Assembly (NCBI GenBank): GCA_028571685.1
Contig: CM053152.1
Span: 24,064,001 to 24,128,000, forward strand
DNA from: Heterohyrax brucei
Lineage: Eukaryota > Chordata > Mammalia > Hyracoidea > Procaviidae
Reading direction: 5' to 3'
Length of the DNA stretch: 64,000 bases
In this document: in pieces, positions 22,006 to 32,560 of the stretch
Position numbering within the stretch: the first letter of the stretch is position 1
Layout of the letters: each line of letters begins with the position of its first letter
Program-made: the position numbers and the translations under genes
Notes under the pieces: model-generated
Databases searched by the model: none
The model's input: the letters and a program-made list of their open reading frames with translations, nothing else
What the model was told of the DNA's origin: nothing

Positions 22006-22192
22006 AGGAGCCCTGATGGTATAGTGGCTTGGCTGCTAACTGGAAGGTCAGTGGTTCAGAGCCCAGCAGCCACTCTTCAGGGAGAAATGTGGCAGTGTGC
22101 TTCCGTGAAGATTTCAGTCTCAGAAACACTATGGGGCAGTACTTTGTTCTGTGGCATCAGAACTGACCCAAAGGCAGCCTGTTTGGTTCTCC
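22006..22192 (+). mobile_element. AfroSINE, longer subtype
   Basis: 'gccctgatggtatagtggc', 'cagtggttcagagcccag', 'ccgtgaagatttcagtctc', 'actatggggcagtactttg'. It ends 345 bp before the LG4-linker exon. Confidence 0.82.
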
Positions 22193-22536
22193 ACTTTTAG
22201 TGGTGAGATGCTCCCAGGTCAAAGCCACATTAGAATATCGATGGGCATTGGGAGGATCCAGCTGCAAGAGGAGTTAGAGAGTTGAAGTGTCCTCCCCAGC
22301 TCACTGTTCTTCCCTAGCTCTCCATTGTTAGCCAGCAACCCTACTGAGGGTCCTCAGTGGGACAGCCTCCCTACATCCCCCCACCCCCATGCCATGTCCC
22401 TGGTCTTTGGTGTCTCTATTGAATTCATTTCTTAGGATGAAAAATAAAAGCCATGCAAGGTACTTAGCAAGACAAGCACTCTTCACTCTTTCCCTGGTAG
22501 CTAACTGCCCTAACATTTTGCTCATCTCCCATGCAG

Positions 22537-22706
22537 CCGTTGCAGGACACACCACTGGCCTCCCTGAGGAGCAAGGAGGTATCGAAAGATGCCCAGTCTT
22601 GCCCATCATCTCCCCGGGCTCAGGCCAGTCATGAAGGCCTGCAGTTTGGAGACAGTCCCACCAGCCACTTGCAATTCATGCTTCCTCAGGAGTTCCTAAA
22701 ACCCAG
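22537..22706 (+). CDS. LAMA3: LAMA3 exon, processing linker and start of LG4 (8th from last)
   Basis: Acceptor ATGCAG, donor GTACTG; 56 codons plus two bases of Arg. It begins PLQDTPLASLRSKEVSKDAQ and continues into LG4 with GLQFGDSPTSHLQFMLPQ. The LQ|D pair (codons at 22540-22548) corresponds to the human LLQDTP site, where the chain is believed to be cut between LG3 and LG4 by BMP1-type proteinases. A second in-frame AG lies 9 nt downstream (22544-22545). The linker is the least conserved part of the protein seen here. Confidence 0.96.
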
Positions 22707-23363
22707 GTACTGTTTAATAATCTTGTTCCAGCACCTGACTTTGTACTCAGAACCTGACGTTACATTTCTGCCCCAGGAATGGCTAGCAGACATGACCCCA
22801 TGCACCTGTCATGAGGGGAGGTGGCACTGCCATTTTTTTGTTTCCAAAGAAATGTTAGCCTGCAAAGGACGTGCAGCATGATGGTCTGCGGCATGCTCTC
22901 CCCGCAGCACCCATGGTTGAAACATGAACGTGACAGCAGGCTTGCTTCTCGGAGGCTGGAACGATCAGCTCCAGTTTAGAATTGACGGCATTCTAAAAAT
23001 AATGCTGAGATTTCTTTCCAAAGCGCTGTCTAGTTCCCTGATAATCACCTTTCTTCTCCTGCATTTAAAAGTCGAAGGAAAATCATCCTTTTAGACAGAC
23101 TCAGTGCCAAATAGATCATCTTTAGAGAATTTGGACTTAATATGCTGAATAGTTACATCTCTTTTGAGGGAGAAGGAATGAATAGAGACATGTCAGAGGA
23201 AAGCAGGAAACTGAGGTTTGTCATATGCAGGTGATTGGAAGGAGACATAAATGAACAAGTGGATAAAATTCCTTTATGACTTGTCTACAGAGGCAGAATT
23301 GCCCGGAGGTCCGAAGACCTGGCCTTGAAACTTGGCTTTCAATCTCTACCTTCCGGCTGTGTG
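22707..23363. other. LAMA3 intron, no recognised element
   Basis: No repeat named; a possible MIR head ('ggctgtgtggcctc') just before the AfroSINE at 23364. Confidence 0.35.
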
Positions 23364-23535
23364 GCCTCATTGGTGGTGCAATGATTAAGAGCTCTGGGGA
23401 GCTATAGCTGCTAACTAACCAAAAAGGTCAGCAGTTCAAATCCACCAGCTTCCCCTTGGAAATCCTATGAAGCAGTTCTACTATGTCGTATAGGGTTGCT
23501 TGTGTCCGAATCAACTCAACAGCAACAGCTTTGGT
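23364..23535 (+). mobile_element. AfroSINE
   Basis: 'cattggtggtgcaatgatta', 'aaaaggtcagcagttcaaa', 'cagttctactatgtcgtat', 'aatcaactcaacagcaaca'. A few bases around 23395-23410 are duplicated. Confidence 0.88.
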
Positions 23536-23947
23536 TGTTGGGGAGACACAGATGCTGATCTGGCATTGGATGGACAAGAGATTTCTTGTGGGAGAGGTTA
23601 AGCTGGTGGAGCAGGAATAGGCAGGGAGAACCTGGAGGCTGCTATGCTGCTCTGACATTTGTGTATAGATAGGGGAAGGAGGATGTGGCATCCCCAAGCA
23701 AAAATCACCCTTTAGAGGAGGGCAGTGTGGGGAGAAATTGTTTGGCTGCAGTACCTCCACCATGCCCGGTTCTCGGCTGGGAGCAGCTAGGGGAAGCAAG
23801 GCTTTATCCCAGTCCCCCTGCAGACCCTACAGGGCAGGAAGCTGCCAGTCAGCAGTCACCCTGGCACCACAGCACGTTCTCTTGATGTCAGCCCTGTGTG
23901 TCACAGCTCCGTGGTTGCCTTAGGCTGTTATTTAACCTTTCTAAGCC

Positions 23948-24120
23948 TTTAGTGGAAACCCTGGTGATGTGGTGGTTAAGGGTTTAGCTGCTAACCAAGA
24001 GGTCAGCAATTTGCATCTACCAGGCACCCCTTGGAAACCCCATGGGTCAATTCTACTTAGTCCTATAGGGTTGCTTTGAGTTGGAATTGACTCAACAGCA
24101 GTGGGGTTGGGGTTTTTGGC
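23948..24120 (+). mobile_element. AfroSINE, full length
   Basis: 'aaccctggtgatgtggtgg', 'gctaaccaagaggtcagc', 'ccttggaaaccccatggg', 'ttggaattgactcaacagc' and a GT-rich end. Confidence 0.9.
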
Positions 24121-24204
24121 TTTAAGGCTATACTTACTCTCTGTAACCTTGGGGTGATTATACCTACTTAGCAGATCCACAGCAGGAAGACCTGTCCGTT
24201 TGCT

Positions 24205-24315
24205 TTCATGGCGATTATAGCCAAAAAAGACCCTGTGAGGCAGCTCTGCTCTGTCACATGAGGTCACCACAAGTTGCAAATCAACTCAGCAATACCTGAC
24301 AACCACAGCAACACC
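24205..24315 (+). mobile_element. AfroSINE 3' part
   Basis: 'gcgattatagccaaaaaag', 'gaggcagctctgctctgtc', 'aatcaactcagcaatacc'. No tRNA-like head. Confidence 0.65.
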
Positions 24316-24324
24316 TATGTCGAA

Positions 24325-24535
24325 GTCCTTGGGTGGCATCATGGTTTGTGCTGGAGTACTAACTTAGAAATTGGCAGTGCAAACCCACCCAGACTCCCCA
24401 TGAAAGAAATATCTGATGGTACAAGCTTACAGAAAGATTACAGCCAAGCAAACTCTTCGGAGCAGTTTTATTCTGTAACACATGGAACTGCCATGAGGTG
24501 GCATCAACCTGATGGCAGCAGGCTTGGTTTTGTCT
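24325..24535 (+). mobile_element. AfroSINE, longer subtype
   Basis: 'gtccttgggtggcatcatgg', then 'cagaaagattacagccaag', 'ggagcagttttattctgta' and 'ggcatcaacctgatggcag'. It forms a head-to-tail pair with 24205-24315. Confidence 0.72.
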
Positions 24536-24889
24536 TCTTATATCAGTCTCACATATTTTAGCAAACTGATGAATCTAATCCCGTTTTCTCATCAGTTTTG
24601 CTGGCTTAATAATGCTTTCCTCACAGGGAGGCAAGGTTCTGGCTTGTGGAGAGGCTGGGCACAGGGGCTGCTCAGTGAGCCTGTGTATGACTTCCAGACA
24701 GATGTGAGGGAGAGGAAGGGGCCTGTGTTCTAAAGGAGGGGATGTCTGCACCAGTGACTTCATGTCTGCAATCGCCCCGTGGAAAGTATTGGAGACTGCA
24801 GCTGAGGGAGCAGTAGTGGTCACCCTCTCAGTTACCAGCCTCTTCCCTGCTGATTCCTGGGGACAGGGCCCCCCGCTGCTCCAGCCCGT

Positions 24890-25078
24890 TAACCAGTTCT
24901 CACTGAGTTCATTCCAATTCATGGCCACCTGGTGTATGTTAGAGTAGAACTGGGTTTTCAATGGCTGATTTTTTGGAAGTAGATCACCAGACCTTTCTTT
25001 CAAGGTGCCTCTGAGTGGACTCGAACTTCTAATCTTTCGGGTAGCAGCCAATGTGCTGTTTACACCACCCAGAAACTC
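24890..25078 (-). mobile_element. AfroSINE, longer subtype
   Basis: Antisense: 'gttctcactgagttcattc', 'ggctgattttttggaagtag', 'caaggtgcctctgagtgg', 'tttacaccacccagaaac'. Confidence 0.82.
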
Positions 25079-25099
25079 TCGTCACTGCTCAAACTGACC

Positions 25100-26396
25100 T
25101 TCATGACAATAATGCTTCCTTTTAAAGAAACAGCAGCTGCAGATGTTGGCCCAGCTGCCCATTCCCCAGTCTTTTCTCCCTTGGGCCTCCTTTCCAAACT
25201 TCCCTACCCCCTCCTTATCTCCTTTGTCCCCTCATCCCTTCACCTCCTCCTTCACCTGCTCTGCTTCTTCCCCAGCTTTGCAGCACCCCTACCCCTTCCC
25301 AGACCCTGTTTCTCTTTCATCTCCCTCTGCTTATTCAGTGTAAAGAGTTACACTGGCCTCTTCCAATGATTCAACCCTAAATTCCTTCCAGCAGGAAGTT
25401 ATATGTAATAAACTTTTGAAAACAACATTTTGAAAGCACAAGTGACTTAGAAAACAGTCATCTGTAAATAGAATTTTAAAAGTATGCTAGTCCTGGCATT
25501 GTAGCAATCAGATGATGTTTTCAGAAAAGTTGCAGGATTGGAGATGTTCTTTATTTACTGTTCACATTCTGATTTATGTTCTAACACTTTTTAAAAACCC
25601 TCCTTTAAAACATTATACCAGTATTTCAGCCTGTCGGTGGATGCGTTACCCTCCCAGCAGCCAGCAATGAAGAGTCCCAGCTACAGGACTGGCACATACT
25701 ACGGCTTGAAGCTTGTGCTGTCTTTTGAGGGTGTTAGTCAGTTAGTCTTTTCTAAAAGTTGCTTTAAGGAACAGTTTTCCCACAAAGCAAATGTCGCATT
25801 TGATAACCAAACCTACATATGTAAAGTGCTTTAATTCTGTAGCAGTCTCTCCTGTCTGTCTTCAATTGGCCAGCCTCAGTTCTCCAAACCTCCGCATTAG
25901 CACCTAGACACACCAAGAGAAATATTGAGTTCGGTAGCCATCTGTTTGGTTTAATTTAACAAATATAGATTTCTCTTCCAGTTTGAAGAACATTGCCCTC
26001 AAGGAAACTTGCTAATCTGAGGAATAAATACGTGTTTCAGCGTTAGTCAGCCTCTCAGTATTAAAAAGCAAGGAAAAGGAGTACTATTTTTTTCTCTTCA
26101 CTTCATGTTCTCCCTCTATATTTTGCATTTACCATTGAATTCAATTCAGTAACTGTTTACTGTGTACCTCCTGAGTGTTAAGCACTGAGGATATAGCTCT
26201 AAGTAGGGTAGACTCCCTGGCCCTAGCTAGTATGCATGTAGCCATAAACACAAGGAACAGGTGATGGCTTATTGATTCCACACCCCCCACCCTTGTTTAT
26301 GCTTTTCAGTGTTTCTGTAGACCACAAATAACTCAAGGTGGGAAATGCCCATTGCTGCATCACCGTGCCCAGCACAGTGGCTTATACATAGTACCA
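25100..26396. other. LAMA3 intron, mostly unassigned
   Basis: A pyrimidine-rich tract (25170-25330, C/T over about 150 bp) and otherwise no recognised element, apart from a possible old-repeat piece at 26145-26265. Confidence 0.4.
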
Positions 26397-26455
26397 AAAA
26401 AAAAAAAATAAACAAAAAACAAAGTCGTTGCTGTTGAGTTGATGCCAACTCTATA
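26397..26455 (-). mobile_element. AfroSINE 3'-end fragment
   Basis: A-rich tail, then 'gtcgttgctgttgagttgat' and 'gccaactctataac'. Confidence 0.6.
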
Positions 26456-26482
26456 ACACACTCGTTAAATGACTATTGGATG

Positions 26483-26690
26483 GATGTGACTTTTCGGAGA
26501 AAGCAGTTCAGTGGTAGATGCCTTGCCTCCCCTGCAGCAGACCCAGCTTTGATTCCCAGCCAGTGCACCTCATGTGCAACTGCCACCTGCCTATGAGGGG
26601 AGGCTTGTGTGTTGCGGTGATGCTGAACGGGTTTCAGCAGAGCTTCCAAACTGAGACAGGACAGCAGCAAAGCTTGCTTACCCAGCAGTC
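26483..26690 (+). mobile_element. tRNA-Gly-derived SINE, 5' part
   Basis: 'gcagttcagtggtagatgcc' is a tRNA-Gly-like A-box region; 'gctttgattcccagccagtg' is the B box and acceptor arm. The body has 'gatgctgaacgggtttcag'. Same family as 4490-5050. Confidence 0.78.
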
Positions 26691-26774
26691 AGTGTGATAT
26701 GTAACCATCATACAAATTAATGTTAACTCGTTCATTGCTTTTAGTAAAAGGTATTTGTCTGATCTGTTCCATCA

Positions 26775-27235
26775 TGTCGTTGTGAGGTACTGTTGAGTCT
26801 GTTCCAACTCACAGCAACCCTGTGTACAACAGAAGGAAACAGTGTCCAGTTTTGCCCATCCCTGTAATCCTTGCTAGGCTTGACCCTGTTATTGCAGCCA
26901 CTGCGTTAACCCATCTCATCGAGGGTCTTTTTTTTGGCTGACCCTCTGCTTTACCAAGCATGATGTCCTTCTGCAGAAACTGGTCCCTTCTCATAACATG
27001 TCCAAAGTATGTGAAACAAAGTCTCACCATCATCACTTGTAAGGAGAAGTCAGGGTGTGCTTCTTTCAGGACATATTTGTTTGTCCTGCTGACTGTCCAT
27101 GGTCTATTTAATATTCTTTGCCAGTACCATAACTCAGAGGCATTAATTCTTCTCTGGTCTCTGTCTCTTCACGTGCATGTGAAGTGATTTAAGACCCCAT
27201 GGCTTGGGTCAAGCACACCTTAGTCTTCAGGGTTC
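26775..27235 (-). pseudogene. RTE/BovB-like LINE, 3' fragment
   Basis: The minus-strand ORF at 26809-27036 reads CFTYFGHVMRRDQFLQKDIM and then KKRPSMRWVNAVAAITGS. This is the C-terminal part of the RTE ORF2. The 3' tail is at 26775-26830. Confidence 0.82.
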
Positions 27236-27718
27236 CATCACAGGTGGACTGTGTCACAATGGCAGGATGTAAGGACAGGTGGAAGAAGGTGGATCTGTAC
27301 TTTGTGCCTTTGTATTTAATGTCTTACAGAAAGAAAATGTTTGTCAGATAATGAAGCCACATGCCTGTTATTGAAGTTGTCCTTCCACCTCCCCTCACTG
27401 CTTCCCTCTCCATAAATGTTGGCAAAATATGACACATATGCATTGAGCTTAAGAAGTACAGGCGTGTTTCTTCTTGCCTTGTGCTGTGACTTAAAAGCTA
27501 AGTTCTGATGTAGCAGTTCTTTGGTATTCTCCAAGACCATAAAGAAATTATAGAACAAAATGTTTAATAGACAAGTCATGCAATCAGAACATGCCTCTGA
27601 TTTTGCATTTGAAAAATGAGGGTTTGTTTGCTACCTGCTTTCCCAGCTCAGAGACTCAGAGAAACACTTTTTAAAAACCTCTGTTTTCCTCCTTCGCCTT
27701 TGGCTGTCTTCGTCACAG
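27236..27718. other. LAMA3 intron, no recognised element
   Basis: Unique-looking sequence up to the next acceptor. Confidence 0.35.
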
Positions 27719-27902
27719 GTCACAGTTTGCTGTGGATGTACAGACAACATCGTCTAAAGGGCTCGTGTTTTATGCGGGTACGAAGAATTCCTTTATGGCT
27801 CTTTATCTTTCAAAAGGTCACCTGGTCTTTGCATTAAGAGCAGAAGGGAAAAAACTGAGACTCAAAAGCAAAGAGAAATGCAACGATGGGACATGGCACA
27901 CG
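27719..27902 (+). CDS. LAMA3: LAMA3 exon, LG4 (7th from last)
   Basis: Acceptor CACAG, donor GTAAGA; one base completes Arg, then 61 codons to phase 0. It encodes SQFAVDVQTTSSKGLVFYAG, KNSFMALYLSKGHLVFALRA, KLRLKSKEKCNDGTWHT. The KNSFMALYLSKG segment covers a human LG4 stretch that I recall as syndecan-binding; the Arg after KG is His here. The basic run KKLRLKSKEK fits heparin binding. Confidence 0.98.
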
Positions 27903-28355
27903 GTAAGAGCTAATGCTCTGCTAGAACATCCAGATGGTGCAGAAGTCAGTATTTGAGTAGCTGGGAAGATGAGCCCCAGGTTCTTCCTGGACACAAAGGT
28001 GCAAAGCACCGGCAGTGGCTGGAGTGGTTGGAAGCACTGAGCCTATCAGCATCTCAGCCTGCCAGCCACCGTGGGTTGGCCTAGAACATGTCCAAATGCC
28101 AAGATGGGCCTTGCTTCTGCCTCCCCTCTTTTCCAGCCCCCCATAGCACAGGCTCAATGAACCGCTTTCTTGCTATCCCAGCTCCTGCTTAAAGACATCC
28201 AAATTTAAAGAAACACAGTTTAAGGCAAGAAGGGATCTAGCTATATATTTTTTTCTGATGAGAAAACTGAGTTTCAGAAAAGTTAACTGAACTGTCAAGT
28301 CGTAGTCAGTAATTTAACAAATATTTCATTTATATGCCCTCCTGTAACGTAAATA
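27903..28355. other. LAMA3 intron, no recognised element
   Basis: No repeat named in this stretch. Confidence 0.35.
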
Positions 28356-28525
28356 GAGCCCTGGTGGTAAAGTGGTTAAGAGTTCGTCTGTTAACCCAAA
28401 GGTCAACAGTTTGAGCTCACCATCAGCTCCTTGGAAACCCTATGGGGCAGTTCTTCTCTCTCTTATAAAGTCACTATGAGGTGGCATAGACTTGACAGTA
28501 GTGGGTTTGGTTTTTTGGTTTGGTA
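28356..28525 (+). mobile_element. AfroSINE, full length
   Basis: 'gagccctggtggtaaagtgg', 'caccatcagctccttggaaa', 'cctatggggcagttcttc', 'gtagtgggtttggtttttt'. Confidence 0.92.
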
Positions 28526-28619
28526 ACATAGAAACAGAATATCCAATATAATGTCAGAAACTGGTAGCAGGCTTTGAAAAAAACAATAAAGCATCATAAG
28601 GCAATAACAGAGACTATCT

Positions 28620-29020
28620 TCAATAAGGTAGGCAGGGAAGGTCTCCTGTAAGAAGTGACAGTCATACGGAATTACGGGGTAGGCATTCCAGGCGGAAGGA
28701 GCGGCAGGCACAGAGACCCGGAAGTAGACATCAGCTGAGTGCACAAAACAGGTGATGGTAAGAAATAGGGATAGAAAGGCAAGGCCCAGACCACGTAAGA
28801 CGTGAAGCCCATGCTAAGGATGTTGGGTTTTATTCTGAGTGTCTCTGAAGCCTTTGGAAAGTCTTAAATTGGAGAGTTACTGAACAGATTTATATTCTTT
28901 AAACTCACTCTATCAGAAGGGACTAAAAGGAAATGAGAAGAAAACTGAGTAGGCCAGATGGTTGCTACTGTCTTTGCTTAGCGAGGCCGTGGAGCAGATG
29001 GAGAGAAATGGACCCCTCTG
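28620..29020. repeat. Probable ancient mammalian interspersed repeat
   Basis: 'aggcattccaggcggaagg', 'aggcccagaccacgtaag', 'gggttttattctgagtgtc' resemble the 1140 and 5560 repeats and an old element common in mammals. Confidence 0.35.
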
Positions 29021-29754
29021 GGATAGGTTCTGAAGTTAGAGCCAGGAGGGCCTGCTGATGGGTTGAAATGTGAAAGAAAAAGAGGCAGCAAAAACATGCC
29101 TTATGATTTTGGAGCTGCAACCAGGTGATTAGTGGGGCCTTCACGGAGGAGGAGAGGAAGTGGGTGTGGCTGGGAAAGAGCAGTTTAGAGCTGGGGAAGA
29201 CTAGGCATCCTGCTGTCAACATGTTAGGGCTGAGTTGCCTTTTAGATGTTGAAGCCCGTGTGTCAGTAGACAGTAGAGGCTAGAAGCTCCAGTGGGGCAC
29301 AAACACTGGGGAGACATTAGTGAACCATCTCATAACCATCTGACAGCAAAGTTGGGGTCCTGTCAATACAAGAGAAATAACCATCTTCCCCTTGCACAGT
29401 GGTCCTGGTCAAGGACAAGATGACTTTCCTTCCTCTCTACTCTTCACAGACCATTCCTCACCATTTGTTACATGGCCTTCCCCCCACCCCCCAGTGTGCT
29501 TTTGGCTTTTCATTTGGTTATTTGGGGTATAAGTTTCCATCATAACAATTATATCTCTTTATCAATTTGTTTTTGAGCAATAGGTAGAAATTTTATATTT
29601 ACTTTTTCAGTGTCTAATCAAATGATGATGATGACAGTGACAACGCTAGGGAGAAAATATCTTGTTTTTTAAAGCTATTTGAAGGGACAGAAATTTCCCG
29701 TGGCCACTAATAAAATATAGCATTAATTGCAATAATTTTTTTTCTTCATTTAAG
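29021..29754. other. LAMA3 intron, no recognised element
   Basis: Unique-looking sequence, with C-rich runs at 29478-29492. Confidence 0.35.
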
Positions 29755-29895
29755 GTGGTATTTGGGCATGATGGAAAGAGGGGACGTTTGGTGGTGGATG
29801 GTCTGAGGGTCCAGGAAGGAAATTTGTCTGGGAATTCCACCTTCATCATCAGAACACCAGTTTACCTGGGATCCTCTCTATCAGAGAAACCCAAG
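29755..29895 (+). CDS. LAMA3: LAMA3 exon, LG4 (6th from last)
   Basis: Acceptor TTTAAG, donor GTAAGT, phase 0 on both sides, 47 codons. It encodes VVFGHDGKRGRLVVDGLRVQ, EGNLSGNSTFIIRTPVYLG. NLS and NST are two adjacent candidate N-glycosylation sites; the human chain, as I recall it, has only NST here. Confidence 0.97.
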
Positions 29896-30009
29896 GTAAG
29901 TAGTTATACTTCAGCACCATTCATCAAAACGGTTTAAACCATCAGTATAATCACTATAATTATAGAGTATGTTCAAGAATCACAAAATACATTCAGTGAC
30001 TTTTGGGTG

Positions 30010-30290
30010 ATTTTAAACAATATTTTATTGTGGTTTTTAGTAGAAAGTTTGCACAGCAAATTAGGCTGTCATTTAATGATTTCTATACATGTTATTCAGG
30101 GGCATTAGTTAAACTTTTTCACAACTTTGGTCAATAGTTTAGGCCTAGATCACTACCCTCCACCTAAATGCACTGACGGGTGCTCATCCCGCCTTGCCCC
30201 TTTGCCGTGGAGTGTCTGTGGAGTTAGTGATGCATCCTGGTCTGCCGTCTGTGTGCAGTGGTGGGGGCAGGGGGAGGGGTCTTGAAATGG
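30010..30290 (-). mobile_element. L1 3'-UTR fragment (inverted)
   Basis: The reverse complement ends with 'taatttgctgtgcaaac' and 'aaaccacaataaaa', matching the sense L1 3' end at 31170-31222. A G-rich run lies at 30257-30278. Confidence 0.55.
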
Positions 30291-30559
30291 AATAGGCACA
30301 GGAGGTCTTTCTACCAGCTTGGATTTAGGCATTTGGACTAACTTAGCTTAGGTCAAGATACTCTCCACAGGGCCTCCAAGCTGACCTGCTTGAATTTTCC
30401 AGTGGGGTTTGGGCTAAGGGCCTAGCAAATAGTGAAATGTTGTTTTGCTTTACCTCAACTGCTGTACCTGTTTACTTCTCAGAGAGGTCATAGGTTGGAA
30501 GAGATAGTCAAGGACAAAATTCGTTTGATCTAGGTAATTTCTCTTACAACTGCATGAAC

Positions 30560-31235
30560 TCGGGGGGCATAGTTACAGAGGGCCCCTAGATGTATCAGAA
30601 CAACTCACAGGATTGGTTTACTGGAGAGAATGAGGAAAATTGAAAACTCAAAGTAGAAACTAGTCCACAAGACTAATAACCCACACAAGCTACAACCTCT
30701 TCAACCCTGAGACCTGAAGAACTAAATGGGATCCAGCTACCACTACTGATCATTCTGACCAGGGACAGAATAGAAGGTCCTTACTAGAAATGGAGAAAAA
30801 CCTAGAACAAAACCTAAATTCCTAAAAAAGAATAGACCTACTGAACCAACAGAGACTAGAGGAACCTCCAACACTATCACCCTAAGGTACCCTAACTCGG
30901 CATTGAAGCTACTTTTGCAGGTCACCTTTCAGCCAAATCGTAGATTGGCTTACAAAATACGCAGTATCACTCATGAGTAATGTGATCTGAAACAATTAAC
31001 TGCATGAGACCCGATGATCAACATCTACCCCAAAGCAAAGATGAGATGGTAAGGAGAAGGGAAGCGAGATGAATGGACACAGAGCAAACAGAATGGAAAT
31101 AATGAGAATGCTGACACATTGAAAATATTGTGGCCAATGATACAGGACAATTTGTATCAAGATTGTTAAAGAGGAACCTAGTTTGCTGTGTACATGTTCA
31201 CCTAAAACACAATAAAATATTATTTTTAAAAAACG
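30560..31235 (+). mobile_element. L1 3'-UTR fragment (sense)
   Basis: 'gacctgaagaactaaatggg', 'actgatcattctgaccaggg', 'taagatgagatgg' style blocks, then 'cctagtttgctgtgtacatg' and 'cacaataaaatatt' with an A-rich end. Same family as 20865 and 48075. Forms an inverted pair with 30010-30290. Confidence 0.6.
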
Positions 31236-31287
31236 CTATTAACTCTGCGTAAGATTCTAACATCTGGGGAAGTCAGTAGCACCCCAT

Positions 31288-32013
31288 TTGCAACCTACTT
31301 TACAAGCCAAGGTTCTTTCTACAGCTCTGCTTCAGCAAGAGGGCGCAAAATGTTGTATTATCCCTCCGCATATTCTTTCAAGTGGTGGGCAACACCCAAT
31401 GAAACAGTGCCTGCTTCTGAATACCAAGAATGGCGCTCAACTTTTGGGGACTGAATGCTGTTTTAGCCAGTCATGGAGTCTGAGCTTGGTTTCAGATACA
31501 AATTCTTCATTGCACAATATTGCAGGTCCTGAGAAACTGATGGGAAATCAAATCAGTAGCTTGTCATTTATACCAGTACCACTTATAGCTCTAATATCAC
31601 CATTTTCTCTTAAAATTGCCATGTATTACATCTGTCCAATAGAATTTCTGGTTCCTAAAAGTATTTATCCTAGAAAGGAACTTAGAAGTTCTATTCGGTG
31701 CTTCCTCGCCTTTCTGGAGAGGCTGATGCACTGTGGTCACCCAAATCCCTGCCCACTACCAGAAGCCTCTCCCTGGACCCCAAGAACTCTGCTCCAGACT
31801 GGCTTTAGACAGGCATGGGCTCCAGGCAGGCCCCCTGATGACAAACACCATGCCTTATTTTTAATTCTGTGGCAGTGTGTGACTTGGTGGTGGTGCACTG
31901 AGACCAACTGTGTAGGGAGTCTTTTTACACTTTATTATTTTTGGAACTTTTTGGCCTCTTTAACCAGTCAGCTGCCTTGCAGTACGATATCACTCCAGCT
32001 TATGAGACTTTAG
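31288..32013 (+). other. 241-codon ORF of unknown meaning in a LAMA3 intron
   Basis: An open frame of 241 codons with an ATG lies between the LG4 exons. It is the longest ORF outside the microsatellite. It begins MQPTLQAKVLSTALLQQEG and has a hydrophobic middle (LIALISPFSLKIAMYYI) and a Trp/Cys-rich end. I recognise no family. It may be chance. Confidence 0.2.
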
Positions 32014-32400
32014 GAGGTAGTTTGTACCTGCAAAGAAATGCTGAGACCTGTGAGCTGTAAGGTGGCAATTTCCCCCTGTTGCAGATCTTTCTGTAGGACC
32101 AGGGTCAGGCCAGGCTTCCTGTGCTTGTTCCAGCACTAGCTAGCAACTGCCATCTCCTCTTACCCCCTATGTACATGCTTTTTGATTGGGTGGCACCTTT
32201 GGAGTCTGATCACCCACCAGGCATCTGATGTCCAGGTTTTTCTAGGTATTGTGGGTAGGAAACCGAACGAAACAGGCCCACCTGACTCTTGGAAGCAGAA
32301 AAGGTGGACCCCACTTCCCTTTCTGCCAATATGTTGGCTGCCCATCCATTTCTGAGAGTTGGGGGTAAGGAAGCTGACTTTCTCTTCTGCTTGGTTATAG

Positions 32401-32560
32401 AGCCTTCCCCAAAACAGCTTTGTGGGATGCCTGAAGAACTTTCAGTTGGATTTAAAACACTTGGATACCCCCTCTGCAAGCTTTGGGGTATCTCCCTGCT
32501 TAGCCAGCTCTTTGGAGAAAGGCATTTATTTCTCTCAAGGAGGAGGCCATGTCATCCTAG
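32401..32560 (+). CDS. LAMA3: LAMA3 exon, end of LG4 and start of LG5 (5th from last)
   Basis: Acceptor TTATAG, donor GTAAGG; 53 codons plus one base of Ala (G|CA). It encodes SLPQNSFVGCLKNFQLDLKH, FGVSPCLASSLEKGIYFS and GGGHVIL. The two cysteines end LG4; SLEKGIYFS opens LG5. Confidence 0.98.

Noticed and set aside
24575-25051. 158-aa minus-strand ORF
   Set aside because: Its first half runs through the minus-strand AfroSINE at 24890-25078; no conserved domain seen.
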